The position numbers were made by a program, and so were the translations under genes. Of a stretch of DNA of 64,000 nt, positions 7,489-16,947 are shown in pieces (the first letter of the stretch is position 1; each line of letters opens with the position of its first letter). The stretch spans positions 62,001 to 126,000 of the forward strand of contig NZ_JAGGLC010000004.1 of the NCBI RefSeq assembly GCF_017874235.1, written 5' to 3'. This stretch comes from Halolamina salifodinae (lineage in GTDB: Archaea > Halobacteriota > Halobacteria > Halobacteriales > Haloferacaceae). The notes beneath the pieces are model-generated. The model was not told the origin of the DNA. It was given only the letters and a program-made list of their open reading frames with translations, and did not search any database.

Positions 7489-8235
7489 ATGCAAGCAACT
7501 ATCCGAAACCTGGACGGCTCGGACGGCGACTCCCTCGAGCTCCCGGCGGTCTTCGAGACGACGTTCCGCCCGGACCTCATCAAGGGCGCCGTGCACGCCG
7601 CCCAGGCCAACCGAAAGCAGGCCTACGGCGCCGACGAGTTCGCCGGCCTCCGCACCCCCGCCGAGTCGATGGGGTCGGGCCGCGGCATGGCGCACGTGCC
7701 ACAGGAGAACGGACAGGCCCGTCGGGTCCCGCAGGCCGTCGGTGGCCGCGCGGCACACCCGCCGAAAGCCGAGAAGGACCAGGGCAAGAAGGTCAACGAC
7801 AAGGAGCGAAAGCTCGCGACCCGCTCTGCCATCGCCGCCACGACCGACGCAGAGCGCGTCGCCGAGCGCGGGCACGCCTTCGACGACGACCTCGACCTCC
7901 CGCTCGTCGTGAGCGACGAGTTCGAGGACCTCAACAAGACCCAGGAGGCCGTCGAGGCCTTCGAGGCGCTGGGCATCCACGACGACGTCGTGCGTGCCGA
8001 CGAGGGCAAGTCCATCCGCGCCGGCCGCGGGACGACCCGTGGCCGGAAGTACGACGAGCCCAACTCGGTGCTCGTCGTCACCAGCGAGGAGCCTTCGCGT
8101 GCCGCCCGCAACCTCGCGGGCGTCGACATCGCCACCGCGACTGATGTCAACACCGAGGACCTCGCGCCCGGGACCCACGCCGGCCGACTCACGCTCTGGA
8201 CCGAGAGCGCCGTCGAGGAGGTGGCTGACCGATGA
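7489..8235 (+). CDS. rpl4: Ribosomal protein uL4
   Basis: 248 residues. It has the family's extended loop rich in Arg/Gly/Pro (GSGRGMAHVPQENGQARRVP, about 63-82), which lines the nascent-peptide exit tunnel, and a C-terminal nucleotide-like fold (SVLVVTSEEPSRAARNL). Its TGA overlaps the start of uL23 by 4 bp, so the two are probably translationally coupled. Confidence 0.98.
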   Translation: MQATIRNLDGSDGDSLELPAVFETTFRPDLIKGAVHAAQANRKQAYGADEFAGLRTPAESMGSGRGMAHVPQENGQARRVPQAVGGRAAHPPKAEKDQGKKVNDKERKLATRSAIAATTDAERVAERGHAFDDDLDLPLVVSDEFEDLNKTQEAVEAFEALGIHDDVVRADEGKSIRAGRGTTRGRKYDEPNSVLVVTSEEPSRAARNLAGVDIATATDVNTEDLAPGTHAGRLTLWTESAVEEVADR

Positions 8236-8486
8236 GCGGTGTCATCGAGCACCCGCTGGTCACCGAGAAGGCGATGGACCAGATGGACTTCGACAACAAG
8301 CTCCAGTTCATCGTCCACATCGACGCCGACAAGGGTACCGTCAAAGAGGAGATCGAGTCCCGCTACGACGTGGGCGTCGTGTCGATCAACACGATGGTCA
8401 CGCCACGCGGTGAGAAGAAAGCCATCGTGCGTCTGTCCGAGGACGACGACGCAGAGGAGATCGCCTCGCGGATCGGGGTGTTCTGA
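8232..8486 (+). CDS. rpl23: Ribosomal protein uL23
   Basis: 84 residues, the usual archaeal size. It sits at the exit of the peptide tunnel, where signal recognition particle and chaperones dock. Recognised by HPLVTEKAMDQMDFDNKLQF at the start and VVSINTMVTPRGEKKAIVRL near the end. It overlaps uL4 by 4 bp and uL2 starts 2 nt after it. Confidence 0.98.
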   Translation: MSGVIEHPLVTEKAMDQMDFDNKLQFIVHIDADKGTVKEEIESRYDVGVVSINTMVTPRGEKKAIVRLSEDDDAEEIASRIGVF

Positions 8487-8488
8487 TA

Positions 8489-9220
8489 ATGGGACGACGA
8501 ATTCAGGGGCAGCGACGTGGTCGCGGCTCGCCCACGTTCCGGGCGCCGTCGCACCGCTACAAGGCTGACCTCGAACACAAGAAAAGCGAGGAGGAAGACA
8601 CGATCTCCGGCGAGATCGTCGGCATCGAACACGACCCCGCCCGCAGCGCACCGCTGGCGGACGTCGAGTTCGAGGACGGCGACCGCCGTCTCGTGCTTGC
8701 TCCCGAAGGTATCACCGTCGGCGACAGCCTGCAGGTGGGTGTCTCCGCCGAGATCAAGCCCGGTAACACGATGCCACTCGCGGAGATCCCGGAAGGGGTC
8801 CCGATCTGTAACGTCGAGAGCCAGGTGGGCGACGGCGGGAAGTTCGCCCGCGCCTCCGGCGTCTCGGCACAGCTGATGAGCCACGACCGCGACGTCGCGG
8901 TCGTCCAGCTCCCCAGCGGCGAAGTCCGACGCCTGCCGCCGGAGTGTCGTGCCACCATCGGCGTCGTCGCCGGCGGTGGGCGAACGGAGAAGCCGTTCGT
9001 CAAAGCCGGCAACAAACACCACAAGATGAAGGCCCGCGGGACCAAATACCCGCGTGTCCGTGGGGTCGCCATGAACGCCGTCGACCACCCGTTCGGTGGC
9101 GGTGGCCGCCAGCACCCCGGTCAGCCCAAGTCCGTCTCGCGGGACGCCCCGCCGGGACGGAAGGTGGGCGACATCGCCTCCAAGCGCACCGGCCGCGGCG
9201 GTGGCAAGGGAGGGAACTAA
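8489..9220 (+). CDS. rpl2: Ribosomal protein uL2
   Basis: 243 residues. One of the best conserved large-subunit proteins, needed for subunit joining and peptidyl-transferase structure. It begins MGRRIQGQRRGRGSPTFRAP; the central SH3-like barrel is followed by the conserved tail VAMNAVDHPFGGGGRQHPGQ, which contains the His near the active centre. The next gene, uS19, starts 3 nt downstream. Confidence 0.98.
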   Translation: MGRRIQGQRRGRGSPTFRAPSHRYKADLEHKKSEEEDTISGEIVGIEHDPARSAPLADVEFEDGDRRLVLAPEGITVGDSLQVGVSAEIKPGNTMPLAEIPEGVPICNVESQVGDGGKFARASGVSAQLMSHDRDVAVVQLPSGEVRRLPPECRATIGVVAGGGRTEKPFVKAGNKHHKMKARGTKYPRVRGVAMNAVDHPFGGGGRQHPGQPKSVSRDAPPGRKVGDIASKRTGRGGGKGGN

Positions 9221-9223
9221 CCA

Positions 9224-9646
9224 ATGAGCTCGGAATACCGAACCGGCCGCGAGGGTGAGTTCACCTACCGCGGTCACACGCTCGAGGACCTCCAAGAGAT
9301 GGATCTCGACGAGGTCGCGGAACTGCTTCCCGCCCGTGCGCGGCGAACTATCAACCGGGGTCTCGGCATCGACCACCGGAAGCTGGCCGAGGAGGCCCGC
9401 GACGCGGGCGAGGAGGAGACGGCCAACGATCCGCTCCGCACGCATCTGCGTGACATGCCGATCCTCCCGTCGTTCGTCGGCGTCACCTTCGAGGTGTACA
9501 ACGGCCACAGCTTCGACCGCGTGAAGGTCGAGCCCGAGATGATCGGCCACTACCTCGGTGAGTTCCACCTCACCCGATCCACCGTCGAACACGGTCAGGC
9601 CGGCATCGGCGCGACCCGGTCCTCGAAGTTCGTGCCACTCAAGTAA
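9224..9646 (+). CDS. rps19: Ribosomal protein uS19
   Basis: 140 residues. It lies at the head of the small subunit and contacts uS13 and the A-site tRNA. Diagnostic stretches are [19 protein letters not shown] and, near the C-terminus, [17 protein letters not shown] and RSSKFVPLK. uL22 starts 3 nt downstream. Confidence 0.98.
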   Translation: MSSEYRTGREGEFTYRGHTLEDLQEMDLDEVAELLPARARRTINRGLGIDHRKLAEEARDAGEEETANDPLRTHLRDMPILPSFVGVTFEVYNGHSFDRVKVEPEMIGHYLGEFHLTRSTVEHGQAGIGATRSSKFVPLK

Positions 9647-9649
9647 CCT

Positions 9650-10111
9650 ATGGGAATCAGCTACAGCGTCGACGCCGACCCGGAGGAGACGGCGAAAGCC
9701 ATGCTTCGAGAGCGTCAGATCAGCCTGAAGCACAGCAAGGCCATCTCGAAGGCCATCAAAGGCAAGACGGTCACCGAGGCCGAGTCGTACCTCGACGACG
9801 TGATCGAGGGCGACCAGTCGGTGCCGTTCAAGCAGCACAACAGCGGCGTCGGACACCGATCCGACATCGACGGCTGGGACGCCGGCCGTTACCCCGAGAA
9901 GGCCAGCAAGGACTTCCTCAAGCTGCTGACCAACGCCAAGAACAACGCCGACCACCAGGGCTTCGACGGTGCGGAGATGGTTATCTCCCACGTCGCCGCC
10001 CACAAGGTCGGCGAGCAGGTCGGCCGCAACCCCCGTGCGTTCGGGAACGCCGACCCGTGGAACACCGTCGAAGTGGACGTGGAAATGATCCTCGAGGAGG
10101 CCGATAACTGA
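9650..10111 (+). CDS. rpl22: Ribosomal protein uL22
   Basis: 153 residues. It spans the large subunit, with a hairpin in the exit tunnel. The archaeal signature is the N-terminal GISYSVDADPEETAKAMLRE and the later SGVGHRSDIDGWDAGRYPEK. The stop codon shares its last base with the uS3 start codon (TGATG). Confidence 0.98.
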   Translation: MGISYSVDADPEETAKAMLRERQISLKHSKAISKAIKGKTVTEAESYLDDVIEGDQSVPFKQHNSGVGHRSDIDGWDAGRYPEKASKDFLKLLTNAKNNADHQGFDGAEMVISHVAAHKVGEQVGRNPRAFGNADPWNTVEVDVEMILEEADN

Positions 10112-11076
10112 TGGCCGACGAACAGCAGTTCATCGAGAACGGGCTCCAGCGGAGCCAGATCGACGAGTTCTTCGCGGACGAACTCAGCCGCGCCGGCTAC
10201 GGCGGCATGGACATCGCGAAGACGCCGATGGGGACCCAGATCGTCCTCAAAGCCGAGAAGCCCGGTATGGTGATCGGCAAGGGCGGGAAGAACATCCGCA
10301 AGGTCACCACCGAGCTCGAAGACCGCTTCGACATGGAGGACCCGCAGATCGACGTGCAGGAGGTCGACGAGCCGGACCTCAACGCACAGATCGTCGCGGA
10401 CCGACTGGCCAACGCCCTCGAGCGTGGCTGGTACTTCCGCAAGGCGGGCCACACCACCATCGACCGCATGATGGAGGCTGGCGCGCTCGGCGCGGAGATC
10501 GTCCTCAGCGGGAAGGTCACGGGTGCACGCTCGCGCGTGGAGAAGTTCAACCGTGGCTACATCAAGCACAACGGCGAGCCAGCCCAGACCGTCGTCGACG
10601 AGGGTCAGGGCGTCGCCGTGATGAAGCTCGGCACTATCGGCGTCACCGTGAAGGTGATCGGGCCGGACGCCGAGCTTCCCGACGACTTCGAGATCACCGA
10701 GACCTCAGAGCCCCCGGAGGTCGAGCAGGCAGAGACCGGCGAGGGCGTCGAGGAACTGCTCGCGGATGTCGAGGAGGGCGAAGCGCCCGAGGCTCCCCAG
10801 CACGAGGAGCCCGAACTCCCCGACGAGGACCCCGCAGAGGTCATCGACGAGGAGGTCGTCGAGGAAGTCGTCGAGGAGGCCGCCGAGACCGACTCCTCGC
10901 GTGAGACCGCCGAGCCCGGCTCCCCCGAGGAGGAGGACGTCGGCGTCGCTTCCGAGGAGGCCGTCGAGGTCGCCGAGGAGGAGGACCTCGACGAAGTAGT
11001 CGAAGAGGAGGCCGCCGACCTCGTCTCCGAGATGGAGGAGGAGGCCGAATCCGAAGAAGCGGAAACGGAGGAGTAA
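10111..11076 (+). CDS. rps3: Ribosomal protein uS3 with long acidic C-terminal tail
   Basis: 321 residues. Residues 1-190 form the ordinary protein, with a KH domain (GMVIGKGGKNIRKVTTELED, about 51-70) and the C-terminal domain that lines the mRNA entry channel. From about residue 195 the chain becomes a tail of roughly 125 residues made almost only of Glu, Asp, Ala, Val and Ser. Acidic uS3 tails are known in haloarchaea. The repetitive GAG/GAC codons here could expand or contract. uL29 follows 3 nt downstream. Confidence 0.97.
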   Translation: MADEQQFIENGLQRSQIDEFFADELSRAGYGGMDIAKTPMGTQIVLKAEKPGMVIGKGGKNIRKVTTELEDRFDMEDPQIDVQEVDEPDLNAQIVADRLANALERGWYFRKAGHTTIDRMMEAGALGAEIVLSGKVTGARSRVEKFNRGYIKHNGEPAQTVVDEGQGVAVMKLGTIGVTVKVIGPDAELPDDFEITETSEPPEVEQAETGEGVEELLADVEEGEAPEAPQHEEPELPDEDPAEVIDEEVVEEVVEEAAETDSSRETAEPGSPEEEDVGVASEEAVEVAEEEDLDEVVEEEAADLVSEMEEEAESEEAETEE

Positions 11077-11079
11077 TAC

Positions 11080-11301
11080 ATGGCGATTCTCTACACCGAA
11101 GAGATCCGAGACATGACACCCGCCGAGCGGGACGCCGAGCTCGAGGAGCTCGAAACCGAGCTGCTCAACGCTCGTGCCGTCCAGGCGGCGGGTGGCGCGC
11201 CGGAGAACCCCGGCCGCGTCGGCGAGCTTCGCCGCACGATCGCGCGGATCAAGACGATCCAGCACGAGGAAGGCGACGAAGCCGCCGAAGACGCGGAGTA
11301 A
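11080..11301 (+). CDS. rpl29: Ribosomal protein uL29
   Basis: 73 residues forming the usual pair of long helices at the outer edge of the peptide exit. Recognised by the motif [20 protein letters not shown] and by the run [20 protein letters not shown] typical of archaeal L29. The C-terminus carries a short acidic tail. Rpp29 starts 6 nt downstream in the same operon. Confidence 0.97.
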   Translation: MAILYTEEIRDMTPAERDAELEELETELLNARAVQAAGGAPENPGRVGELRRTIARIKTIQHEEGDEAAEDAE

Positions 11302-11307
11302 CGCACG

Positions 11308-11805
11308 ATGGCACTCACACCCGACACCCTCACGCGACACGAACTCAACGGCCTGCCCGTCCGGGTAGCCGACGCCGCCAACCCCGATCTCGTCGGGATC
11401 AGCGGCCGTGTCGTGGTCGAGACGATGAAGACGTTTCACGTCGACGACGGGCGTCGGGTGCGGCAGATCCCCAAGGAGGGGAGCCGATTCGAGTTCGCTA
11501 TCACGAACGCGGAGGACGCTCAGAGAGCGAGCGTCACTCCCGCTGCAGATGAAGCCGCGGACGCCCGAGAGGCGTCCGGGTCCGTATCTCAACTCGGGAC
11601 GGAAACTGCCGGGGTCCGCCCCGGCAAGTCTGGCCCGTCCGCCGCGCCCCGGAGTCAGGGTCGCGCCACGAGCCAGCACGACGGGGAGTGTTCCCCGGAC
11701 GCGGGCGAGTGCCAGGATACGGTCTACGTAACGGTGGATGGCGCGAGACTGCTCTCACGACCCGCCGCGCGAACCGAGCGCGGGGGTGATTCGACATGGC
11801 AATAG
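11308..11805 (+). CDS. rnp1: RNase P protein subunit Rpp29 with a hairpin-rich internal insert
   Basis: 165 residues. Rpp29 is one of the protein subunits of archaeal RNase P, which matures tRNA 5' ends. The Sm-like core is split: residues 1-70 ([33 protein letters not shown]) and the end ([19 protein letters not shown]), with about 70 low-complexity residues between. The DNA of this insert holds three consecutive palindromes (11559-11577, 11608-11625, 11682-11697). Haloarchaeal Rpp29 proteins generally have a shorter linker here. The gene overlaps uS17 by 10 bp. Confidence 0.9.
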   Translation: MALTPDTLTRHELNGLPVRVADAANPDLVGISGRVVVETMKTFHVDDGRRVRQIPKEGSRFEFAITNAEDAQRASVTPAADEAADAREASGSVSQLGTETAGVRPGKSGPSAAPRSQGRATSQHDGECSPDAGECQDTVYVTVDGARLLSRPAARTERGGDSTWQ

Positions 11806-12125
11806 GACTGAACGTAGCAGAACCGGAGGAGGCCTGCTCCGACGAGAACTGTCCGTTCCACGGGGATCTCTCCGTGCGGGGACAGACGCTCGAGGGTGAA
11901 GTCGCTTCCACCGACATGGACAAGACCGTCGTCGTGGAGCGGGAGTACGACGTTCGTGTACCGAAGTACGACCGGTACATGAAACGCCGATCCCGCGTCC
12001 CGGCCCACCTGCCGCCGTGTGTCGACACGGAAGAGGGTGACACGGTCCGTATCGCAGAGACACGACCGCTCTCGAAGACCAAATCACACGTCGTCGTCGA
12101 CGTCGTCGACGACGGGGGTGACTGA
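11796..12125 (+). CDS. rps17: Ribosomal protein uS17
   Basis: 109 residues with an OB-fold core that binds 16S rRNA early in assembly. The N-terminal motif [17 protein letters not shown] is typical of archaeal S17, and the core is recognised by [20 protein letters not shown]. It begins inside the end of Rpp29 and shares one base with the uL14 start. Confidence 0.97.
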   Translation: MAIGLNVAEPEEACSDENCPFHGDLSVRGQTLEGEVASTDMDKTVVVEREYDVRVPKYDRYMKRRSRVPAHLPPCVDTEEGDTVRIAETRPLSKTKSHVVVDVVDDGGD

Positions 12126-12523
12126 TGGAGGCACTGAAAGCCGACGTCACGCAGGGTCTCGAGAAGGGCTCGAAGATCACGTGCGCCGACAACACCGGCG
12201 CCCGCGAGCTCAAGGTCATTAGCACCGCCGGCTACTCGGGGACGAAGAACCGTCACCCGAAAGCCGGTATCGGCGACAAGATCACCGTCTCGGTCACCAA
12301 GGGCACGCCCGAAATGCGCCGCCAAGTGCTCGAGGCAGTGGTCGTTCGCCAGCGCAAGTCGATCCGCCGACCGAACGGCGAGCGCCTCAAGTTCGAGGAC
12401 AACGCCGCCGTCATCATCGACGAGAACGAGGAGCCCCGCGGCACGGAGATCAAGGGGCCCGTCGCTCGTGAGGTCGCAGAGCGGTTCGGCACCATCGCCA
12501 GCACGGCGACGATGATCGTCTAA
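12125..12523 (+). CDS. rpl14: Ribosomal protein uL14
   Basis: 132 residues, normal length. It lies at the subunit interface near the factor-binding site. Diagnostic segments are [20 protein letters not shown] near the N-terminus and [20 protein letters not shown] in the middle. uL24 starts 2 nt after the stop codon. Confidence 0.98.
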   Translation: MEALKADVTQGLEKGSKITCADNTGARELKVISTAGYSGTKNRHPKAGIGDKITVSVTKGTPEMRRQVLEAVVVRQRKSIRRPNGERLKFEDNAAVIIDENEEPRGTEIKGPVAREVAERFGTIASTATMIV

Positions 12524-12525
12524 GT

Positions 12526-12882
12526 ATGACACGACAGCCACGCAAACAACGAAACCAGAAGCGAGACGCCCCCCTGCACCAGAAGCAAAAGCAGGTTCGG
12601 GCCACGCTCACGGCCGACCTCCGCGAGGAGTACGGCCAGCGGAACGTCCGCGTCAACGCGGGCGACACCGTCGAGGTGCTTCGCGGCGACCACGCCGGCA
12701 CGGAGGGTGAAGTCCTGGAGGTCGACCTCCGGGAGGAAGTCATCCACGTCGAGGAGGTTACCGTGGAGAAGACGGACGGGGAGGAGGTTCCCCGGCCGCT
12801 CGACGCCTCGAACGTGCGCGTGACCGACCTGGACCTCGAGGACGAGGTCCGGCAGGAACGTCTCGAGGAGGACAACGAATGA
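12526..12882 (+). CDS. rpl24: Ribosomal protein uL24
   Basis: 118 residues with a KOW motif ([20 protein letters not shown], about 43-62) that binds rRNA and helps start 50S assembly. The basic N-terminus [20 protein letters not shown] is typical of archaeal L24. It overlaps eS4 by 4 bp. Confidence 0.98.
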   Translation: MTRQPRKQRNQKRDAPLHQKQKQVRATLTADLREEYGQRNVRVNAGDTVEVLRGDHAGTEGEVLEVDLREEVIHVEEVTVEKTDGEEVPRPLDASNVRVTDLDLEDEVRQERLEEDNE

Positions 12883-13583
12883 CGAACCACCAGAAGCGAC
12901 TCTCGGTACCGAACTCCTGGCCGGTCGAACGCAAAGAGGAGACGTTCACGGTCAAGGCCGACGCGGGTCCGCACGGCGAGAAGGGGGTTCCCCTGCTCAT
13001 CGTCCTGCGCGACGTGCTCGGCTACGTGGACTCCCGCAAGGAGGCCCGCTACGCACTGAACAACGACGCGGTGCTCGTCAACGGCGACGCTGTCGCCGAC
13101 GAGGCCCGGCCTATCGGGATGTTCGACATCCTGGCGTTCCCGGCCCGTGACGAGTACTTCCGTGTGTTCCCCGGCGAGGGCGGCCGCCTCGCGCTCACCC
13201 CGATCGACGAGGAGAGCGCGGCGTCCCGTCTCGGCAAGATCACCGGCAAGCGTCAGGTCAGCGGCGGAGCGTTCCAGCTCTCGCTGCACGACGGTTCGAC
13301 CATCCAGATCGAGGACGCCGACGACTACAGTGTCGGCGACTCGCTGGTCGTTGGCAACGAGGACAAGGAGATCGTTGCCCACTTCGAGTACGGCGAGGAC
13401 GCGCTCGTCACCGCCGTCGACGGCCAACACGCCGGCGAGATCGGCGAGGTCGAGGATATCCTCGTCACCCCCGGCTCCGGCAGTAACGCCGTGACCGTCT
13501 CGACCGACGACGACTCCTTCGAGACCGTCGAGGAGTACGTCGTCACCATCGACGAGAACTTCGTGGGTGATGAGGATGAGTGA
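12879..13583 (+). CDS. rps4e: Ribosomal protein eS4
   Basis: 234 residues, a protein shared by archaea and eukaryotes. It has an S4-like RNA-binding segment ([20 protein letters not shown], about 49-68), a central domain and a C-terminal KOW-like segment ([20 protein letters not shown]). The start [20 protein letters not shown] is conserved. It overlaps uL24 by 4 bp and uL5 by 8 bp. Confidence 0.97.
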   Translation: MTNHQKRLSVPNSWPVERKEETFTVKADAGPHGEKGVPLLIVLRDVLGYVDSRKEARYALNNDAVLVNGDAVADEARPIGMFDILAFPARDEYFRVFPGEGGRLALTPIDEESAASRLGKITGKRQVSGGAFQLSLHDGSTIQIEDADDYSVGDSLVVGNEDKEIVAHFEYGEDALVTAVDGQHAGEIGEVEDILVTPGSGSNAVTVSTDDDSFETVEEYVVTIDENFVGDEDE

Positions 13584-14100
13584 GGCAGAGTCCGAGTTCC
13601 ACCCGATGCGCGAACCGAGCATCGAGAAGGTCGTCGTCCACATGGGCGTCGGCCAGGGTGGCCGCGACCTCGGGAACGCCGAGGAGATCATCGGGGAGAT
13701 CACGGGCCAGCAGTCGGTCCGAACGAGCGCCAAGCGCACCGTGCAGGCGTTCGACATCCGCGAGGGCGACCCCATCGGCACGAAGGTCACGCTGCGTGAC
13801 GAGAACGCCGAGGAGTTCCTTGCGACCGCGCTCCCCCTCGCAGACATCTCGGCTTCGCAGTTCGACAACGCCGGCAACGTCAGCTTCGGCGTCGACGAAC
13901 ACACCGCGTTCCCGAGTCAGGAGTACGACCCCCAGACGGGTATCTACGGGCTCGACGTGACCGTCACGCTGGTCCGACCGGGCTACCGCGTCGCCAAGCG
14001 CGACCAGGTTTCCCGCTCGATCCCCGATGGGCACCGCATGACCGCCGAGGACGCAATCGCGTTCCTCGAGACCGAATTCGACGTGGAGATCGACGAATGA
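13576..14100 (+). CDS. rpl5: Ribosomal protein uL5
   Basis: 174 residues from the ATG at 13576; upstream in-frame codons at 13567 and 13570 are also possible starts but lie deeper in eS4. The protein binds 5S rRNA and the P-site tRNA elbow. Diagnostic motifs are [20 protein letters not shown], the basic [20 protein letters not shown] and the C-terminal [20 protein letters not shown]. Its stop overlaps the uS14 start by 4 bp. Confidence 0.97.
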   Translation: MSEAESEFHPMREPSIEKVVVHMGVGQGGRDLGNAEEIIGEITGQQSVRTSAKRTVQAFDIREGDPIGTKVTLRDENAEEFLATALPLADISASQFDNAGNVSFGVDEHTAFPSQEYDPQTGIYGLDVTVTLVRPGYRVAKRDQVSRSIPDGHRMTAEDAIAFLETEFDVEIDE

Positions 14101-14288
14101 GTGAGCTAGACGGCGAACACACCGGCAACGAAGAAACCGGCGAGCACGCCACCCAGGGTAGCACGCAGGAGCGGGAGTGCCGACGCTGCGAGCGCACCGA
14201 GGGTCTGGTGAGCAAGTACGGCGTCTTCGTCTGCCGACAGTGTTTCCGAGAGATTGCCCGCAGCATGGGCTTCCGGAAGTATCGATAA
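14097..14288 (+). CDS. rps14: Ribosomal protein uS14 (zinc-binding form)
   Basis: 63 residues. The last 40 form the ordinary archaeal S14 with zinc ligands C-x2-C ([10 protein letters not shown]) and C-x2-C ([20 protein letters not shown]). The first 24 residues are an acidic, Gly/Thr-rich extension not needed for the fold; archaeal S14 is usually about 50 residues. It lies between uL5 (4-bp overlap) and uS8 (2-nt gap). Confidence 0.96.
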   Translation: MSELDGEHTGNEETGEHATQGSTQERECRRCERTEGLVSKYGVFVCRQCFREIARSMGFRKYR

Positions 14289-14290
14289 CT

Positions 14291-14683
14291 ATGGCAGGAA
14301 ACGACCCACTGGTGAGTGCCCTCTCCGGCATCGACAACGCCGAGAGCGTCGGGCACCTCGACCACACGGTAGCACCCGCCTCGAACGTGATCGGCCAGAT
14401 TCTCGAGGTCTTCTACGACCGCGGGTATATCGGCGGCTTCGAGTTCGTCGAAGACGGCCGAGCAGGCAAGTTCGAGGTCGAACTGAGTGGCGCCATCAAC
14501 GACTGCGGGGCGGTCAAGCCCCGCTACTCGGTCGGCGCTGACGAGTACGAGCAGTGGGAGAAGCGGTTCCTCCCGGCCCGGGACTACGGGTCGCTCATCG
14601 TCACGACCAGCCACGGCGTCATGAGCCACTACGAGGCCCGCGAACAGGGCATCGGTGGCCAAGTCATCGCATACGTCTACTGA
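14291..14683 (+). CDS. rps8: Ribosomal protein uS8
   Basis: 130 residues from ATG 14291, chosen because [20 protein letters not shown] is the conserved beginning; the open frame further upstream only shadows uS14. It binds the central domain of 16S rRNA. The end [20 protein letters not shown] followed by a short tail is typical. The stop shares one base with the uL6 start. Confidence 0.97.
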   Translation: MAGNDPLVSALSGIDNAESVGHLDHTVAPASNVIGQILEVFYDRGYIGGFEFVEDGRAGKFEVELSGAINDCGAVKPRYSVGADEYEQWEKRFLPARDYGSLIVTTSHGVMSHYEAREQGIGGQVIAYVY

Positions 14684-15219
14684 TGAGTAGAACAGAACTC
14701 ACTATCCCGGACGACGTCTCCGCGGAGATCGACCACCTCGACCTCACCGTCGAGGGCCCCAACGGAACCGTCACGCGACGGCTCTGGTACCCCGACGTGA
14801 CCGTTAGCGTCGCGGAGGGCAGCGTGGCTATCGAGGCGCCCGATGAGTCGGACGCCAAGACCCGCGCCACAGTCGGTACCTTCGAGAGTCACATCCGGAA
14901 CATGTTCCACGGCGTAACCGAGGGATGGACCTACGAGATGGAGGTCTTCTACGCCCACTTCCCGATGCAGGTGGAAGTGCAGGGCGAGGAGATCGTCATC
15001 GAGAACTTCCTCGGCGAGCGCGCCCCGCGGCGGACGCCCATCCGGGGCGACACGCAGGTCGAGATCGACGGCGAGGAGCTCACGCTTTCGGGCTCCGACA
15101 AGGAGGCCGTCGGTCAGACCGCAGCGGACATCGAACAGCTCACGCGGGTCAGCGACAAGGACAACCGCGTGTTCCAGGACGGCGTCTACATCACGCAGAA
15201 ACCCACGGGTGATGCCTGA
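14683..15219 (+). CDS. rpl6: Ribosomal protein uL6
   Basis: 178 residues from the ATG that shares its first base with the uS8 stop. Two similar alpha-beta domains bind near the factor-binding site of the large subunit. Diagnostic segments are [20 protein letters not shown] and [20 protein letters not shown], ending GVYITQKP. The open frame before 14683 is a shadow of uS8. Confidence 0.97.
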   Translation: MSRTELTIPDDVSAEIDHLDLTVEGPNGTVTRRLWYPDVTVSVAEGSVAIEAPDESDAKTRATVGTFESHIRNMFHGVTEGWTYEMEVFYAHFPMQVEVQGEEIVIENFLGERAPRRTPIRGDTQVEIDGEELTLSGSDKEAVGQTAADIEQLTRVSDKDNRVFQDGVYITQKPTGDA

Positions 15220-15926
15220 TGGCTGACGACGCACCTGACAACATCGAGGACATCAGCGGTGTCGGCCCGTCGAAGGCCGAGACCCTAAGCGAGGCCGGCT
15301 ACGACTCCGTCGAGGACCTCAAGGCCGCTTCGCAGTCCGAACTGGCGGAAGTCGAGGGCATCGGCAACGCGCTGGCTGCCCGTATCAAGGCCGACGTCGG
15401 TGGCCTCGAAGTCGAAGAGGAGACCGAGGCCGAGATCGAGGAAGAGGTCGAGGAGGAGGCCGAGGAGGAAGAGGAAGAAGTGGAGACGGAGCTCCAGCCT
15501 CGCGGCCACGCCGACAAGACCCCGGACCTCGACGACGAAACTGCGGCCGCACTCGCCCAGAAGCACCGCGAGGGCAAGCCGCAGTTCAACCGACAGGACT
15601 ACCACAAGAAAAAGCGCGTTCCCACCTCGTGGCGACGCCCGCGCGGCACCCTCTCGAAGCAGCGCCGCGGCATCAAGGGGAAGGGCGACACGGTGCAGGC
15701 GGGCTTCCGCTCGCCGAAGGCGGCCCGTGGGCTCCACCCCAGCGGCTTCGAGGAGGTTCGCGTCCACAACGTCGACGACCTCGACGGCGTCGACGGCGAC
15801 ACGCAGGCGGTCCGCATCTCCTCGAAGGTCGGTGCTCGCAAGCGCGAGCGCATCGAGGACGAATGTGAGGACGCCGAGATTCGCGTGCTCAACCCCACCT
15901 ACGTCGAAGTGGAGGTAGAGGAATGA
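15219..15926 (+). CDS. rpl32e: Ribosomal protein eL32 with N-terminal helix-hairpin-helix extension
   Basis: 235 residues. The ribosomal part is the last 130 ([20 protein letters not shown] onward, then [20 protein letters not shown]). In front are a helix-hairpin-helix pair ([20 protein letters not shown] and [12 protein letters not shown], about 9-60) and a Glu-rich linker. This extension is known in haloarchaeal L32e and is absent from other archaea. HhH motifs usually bind DNA or RNA backbones. It overlaps eL19 by 4 bp. Confidence 0.96.
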   Translation: MADDAPDNIEDISGVGPSKAETLSEAGYDSVEDLKAASQSELAEVEGIGNALAARIKADVGGLEVEEETEAEIEEEVEEEAEEEEEEVETELQPRGHADKTPDLDDETAAALAQKHREGKPQFNRQDYHKKKRVPTSWRRPRGTLSKQRRGIKGKGDTVQAGFRSPKAARGLHPSGFEEVRVHNVDDLDGVDGDTQAVRISSKVGARKRERIEDECEDAEIRVLNPTYVEVEVEE

Positions 15927-16390
15927 CGGATCTGAGCGCACAGAAGCGACTCGCCGCCGAGGAGCTCGATGTCGGCGAGAACCGCATCTGGTTCGACCCG
16001 GAGGAACAGGACGAGCTCGCGGAAGCGATCACCCGCGAGGACATCCGCGATCTGATCGCGGACGGAACGATCCGCACGGAAGAGCCCAAGTCCAACTCCC
16101 GTGGCCGCGCCCGCGAACGCGAGGAGAAGCGCGACTACGGCCACCGCACCGGCGCCGGCTCCCGCAAAGGGAAAGCCGGCGCGCGGCGCAGTGAGAAAGA
16201 CGAGTGGGTCAGTCGGATCCGCGCACAGCGCGCCCGACTGAAGGAGCTTCGCGACGACGAGGAGGTCCTCGACCGGACCCAGTACCGCGAGCTCTACAAC
16301 AAGGCCAGTGGCGGCGAGTTCGACAGCGTCGCCCGACTCGAGGCCTTCGCGGAGAACAACTACGACGTCGACATCGGAGGCGACGACTAA
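15923..16390 (+). CDS. rpl19e: Ribosomal protein eL19
   Basis: 155 residues, mostly helical, bridging the two subunits. Typical segments are [20 protein letters not shown] at the start and [20 protein letters not shown] in the basic middle. It overlaps eL32 by 4 bp and shares one base with the uL18 start. Confidence 0.97.
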   Translation: MTDLSAQKRLAAEELDVGENRIWFDPEEQDELAEAITREDIRDLIADGTIRTEEPKSNSRGRAREREEKRDYGHRTGAGSRKGKAGARRSEKDEWVSRIRAQRARLKELRDDEEVLDRTQYRELYNKASGGEFDSVARLEAFAENNYDVDIGGDD

Positions 16391-16947
16391 TGGCAACAGG
16401 ACCACGATACAAAGTGCCGATGCGTCGTCGCCGTGAAGTTCGGACGGACTACCATCAGCGGTTGCGCCTGCTGAAATCCGGCAAGCCTCGCCTGGTCGCC
16501 CGGGTGAGCAACAAGCACGTCAGGGCGCAGCTGGCCAGTCCCGGACCGGACGGCGACGAGATCCACGCCGCAGCGTCCAGCGAGGACCTGGCGGAGTATG
16601 GCTGGGAGGCCCCCACGGGCAATCTCCCGAGCGCGTACCTCACCGGGTTCCTGGCGGGTCTGCGAGCCGTCGACGCCGGCCTCTCGGAGGCCGTGCTCGA
16701 CATCGGTCTCAACACGGCGACGCCCGGCAACAAGGTGTTTGCAGTACAGGAAGGTGCAATCGACGCAGGGCTCGAAATCCCCCACAGCGACAGCGTGCTG
16801 GCGGACTGGTCGCGTAACCGCGGCGAGCATATCGCCGACTACGCCGAGCAGGTAGAGGGTGACCTCTACAGCGGGGAGTTCGACGCCGCGGAGCTACCCG
16901 CACACTTCGACGACGTGCGCGAGGCGCTCCAGGAGGACTACGAATGA
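16390..16947 (+). CDS. rpl18: Ribosomal protein uL18
   Basis: 185 residues from the ATG at 16390; earlier codons in this frame only shadow eL19. It binds 5S rRNA together with uL5. The N-terminal [20 protein letters not shown] and the middle [20 protein letters not shown] are diagnostic. The archaeal C-terminal extension includes an acidic segment. It overlaps uS5 by 4 bp. Confidence 0.97.
   Translation: MATGPRYKVPMRRRREVRTDYHQRLRLLKSGKPRLVARVSNKHVRAQLASPGPDGDEIHAAASSEDLAEYGWEAPTGNLPSAYLTGFLAGLRAVDAGLSEAVLDIGLNTATPGNKVFAVQEGAIDAGLEIPHSDSVLADWSRNRGEHIADYAEQVEGDLYSGEFDAAELPAHFDDVREALQEDYE

Noticed and set aside
6214..8178. Very long open frame on the minus strand across uL3 and uL4
   Set aside because: It is the antisense shadow of two certain ribosomal genes, a common artefact of high-GC codon use; its protein has no family character.
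8363..10003. 546-codon minus-strand frame across uL23 to uL22
   Set aside because: Same artefact: the plus-strand ribosomal genes fully explain the region.
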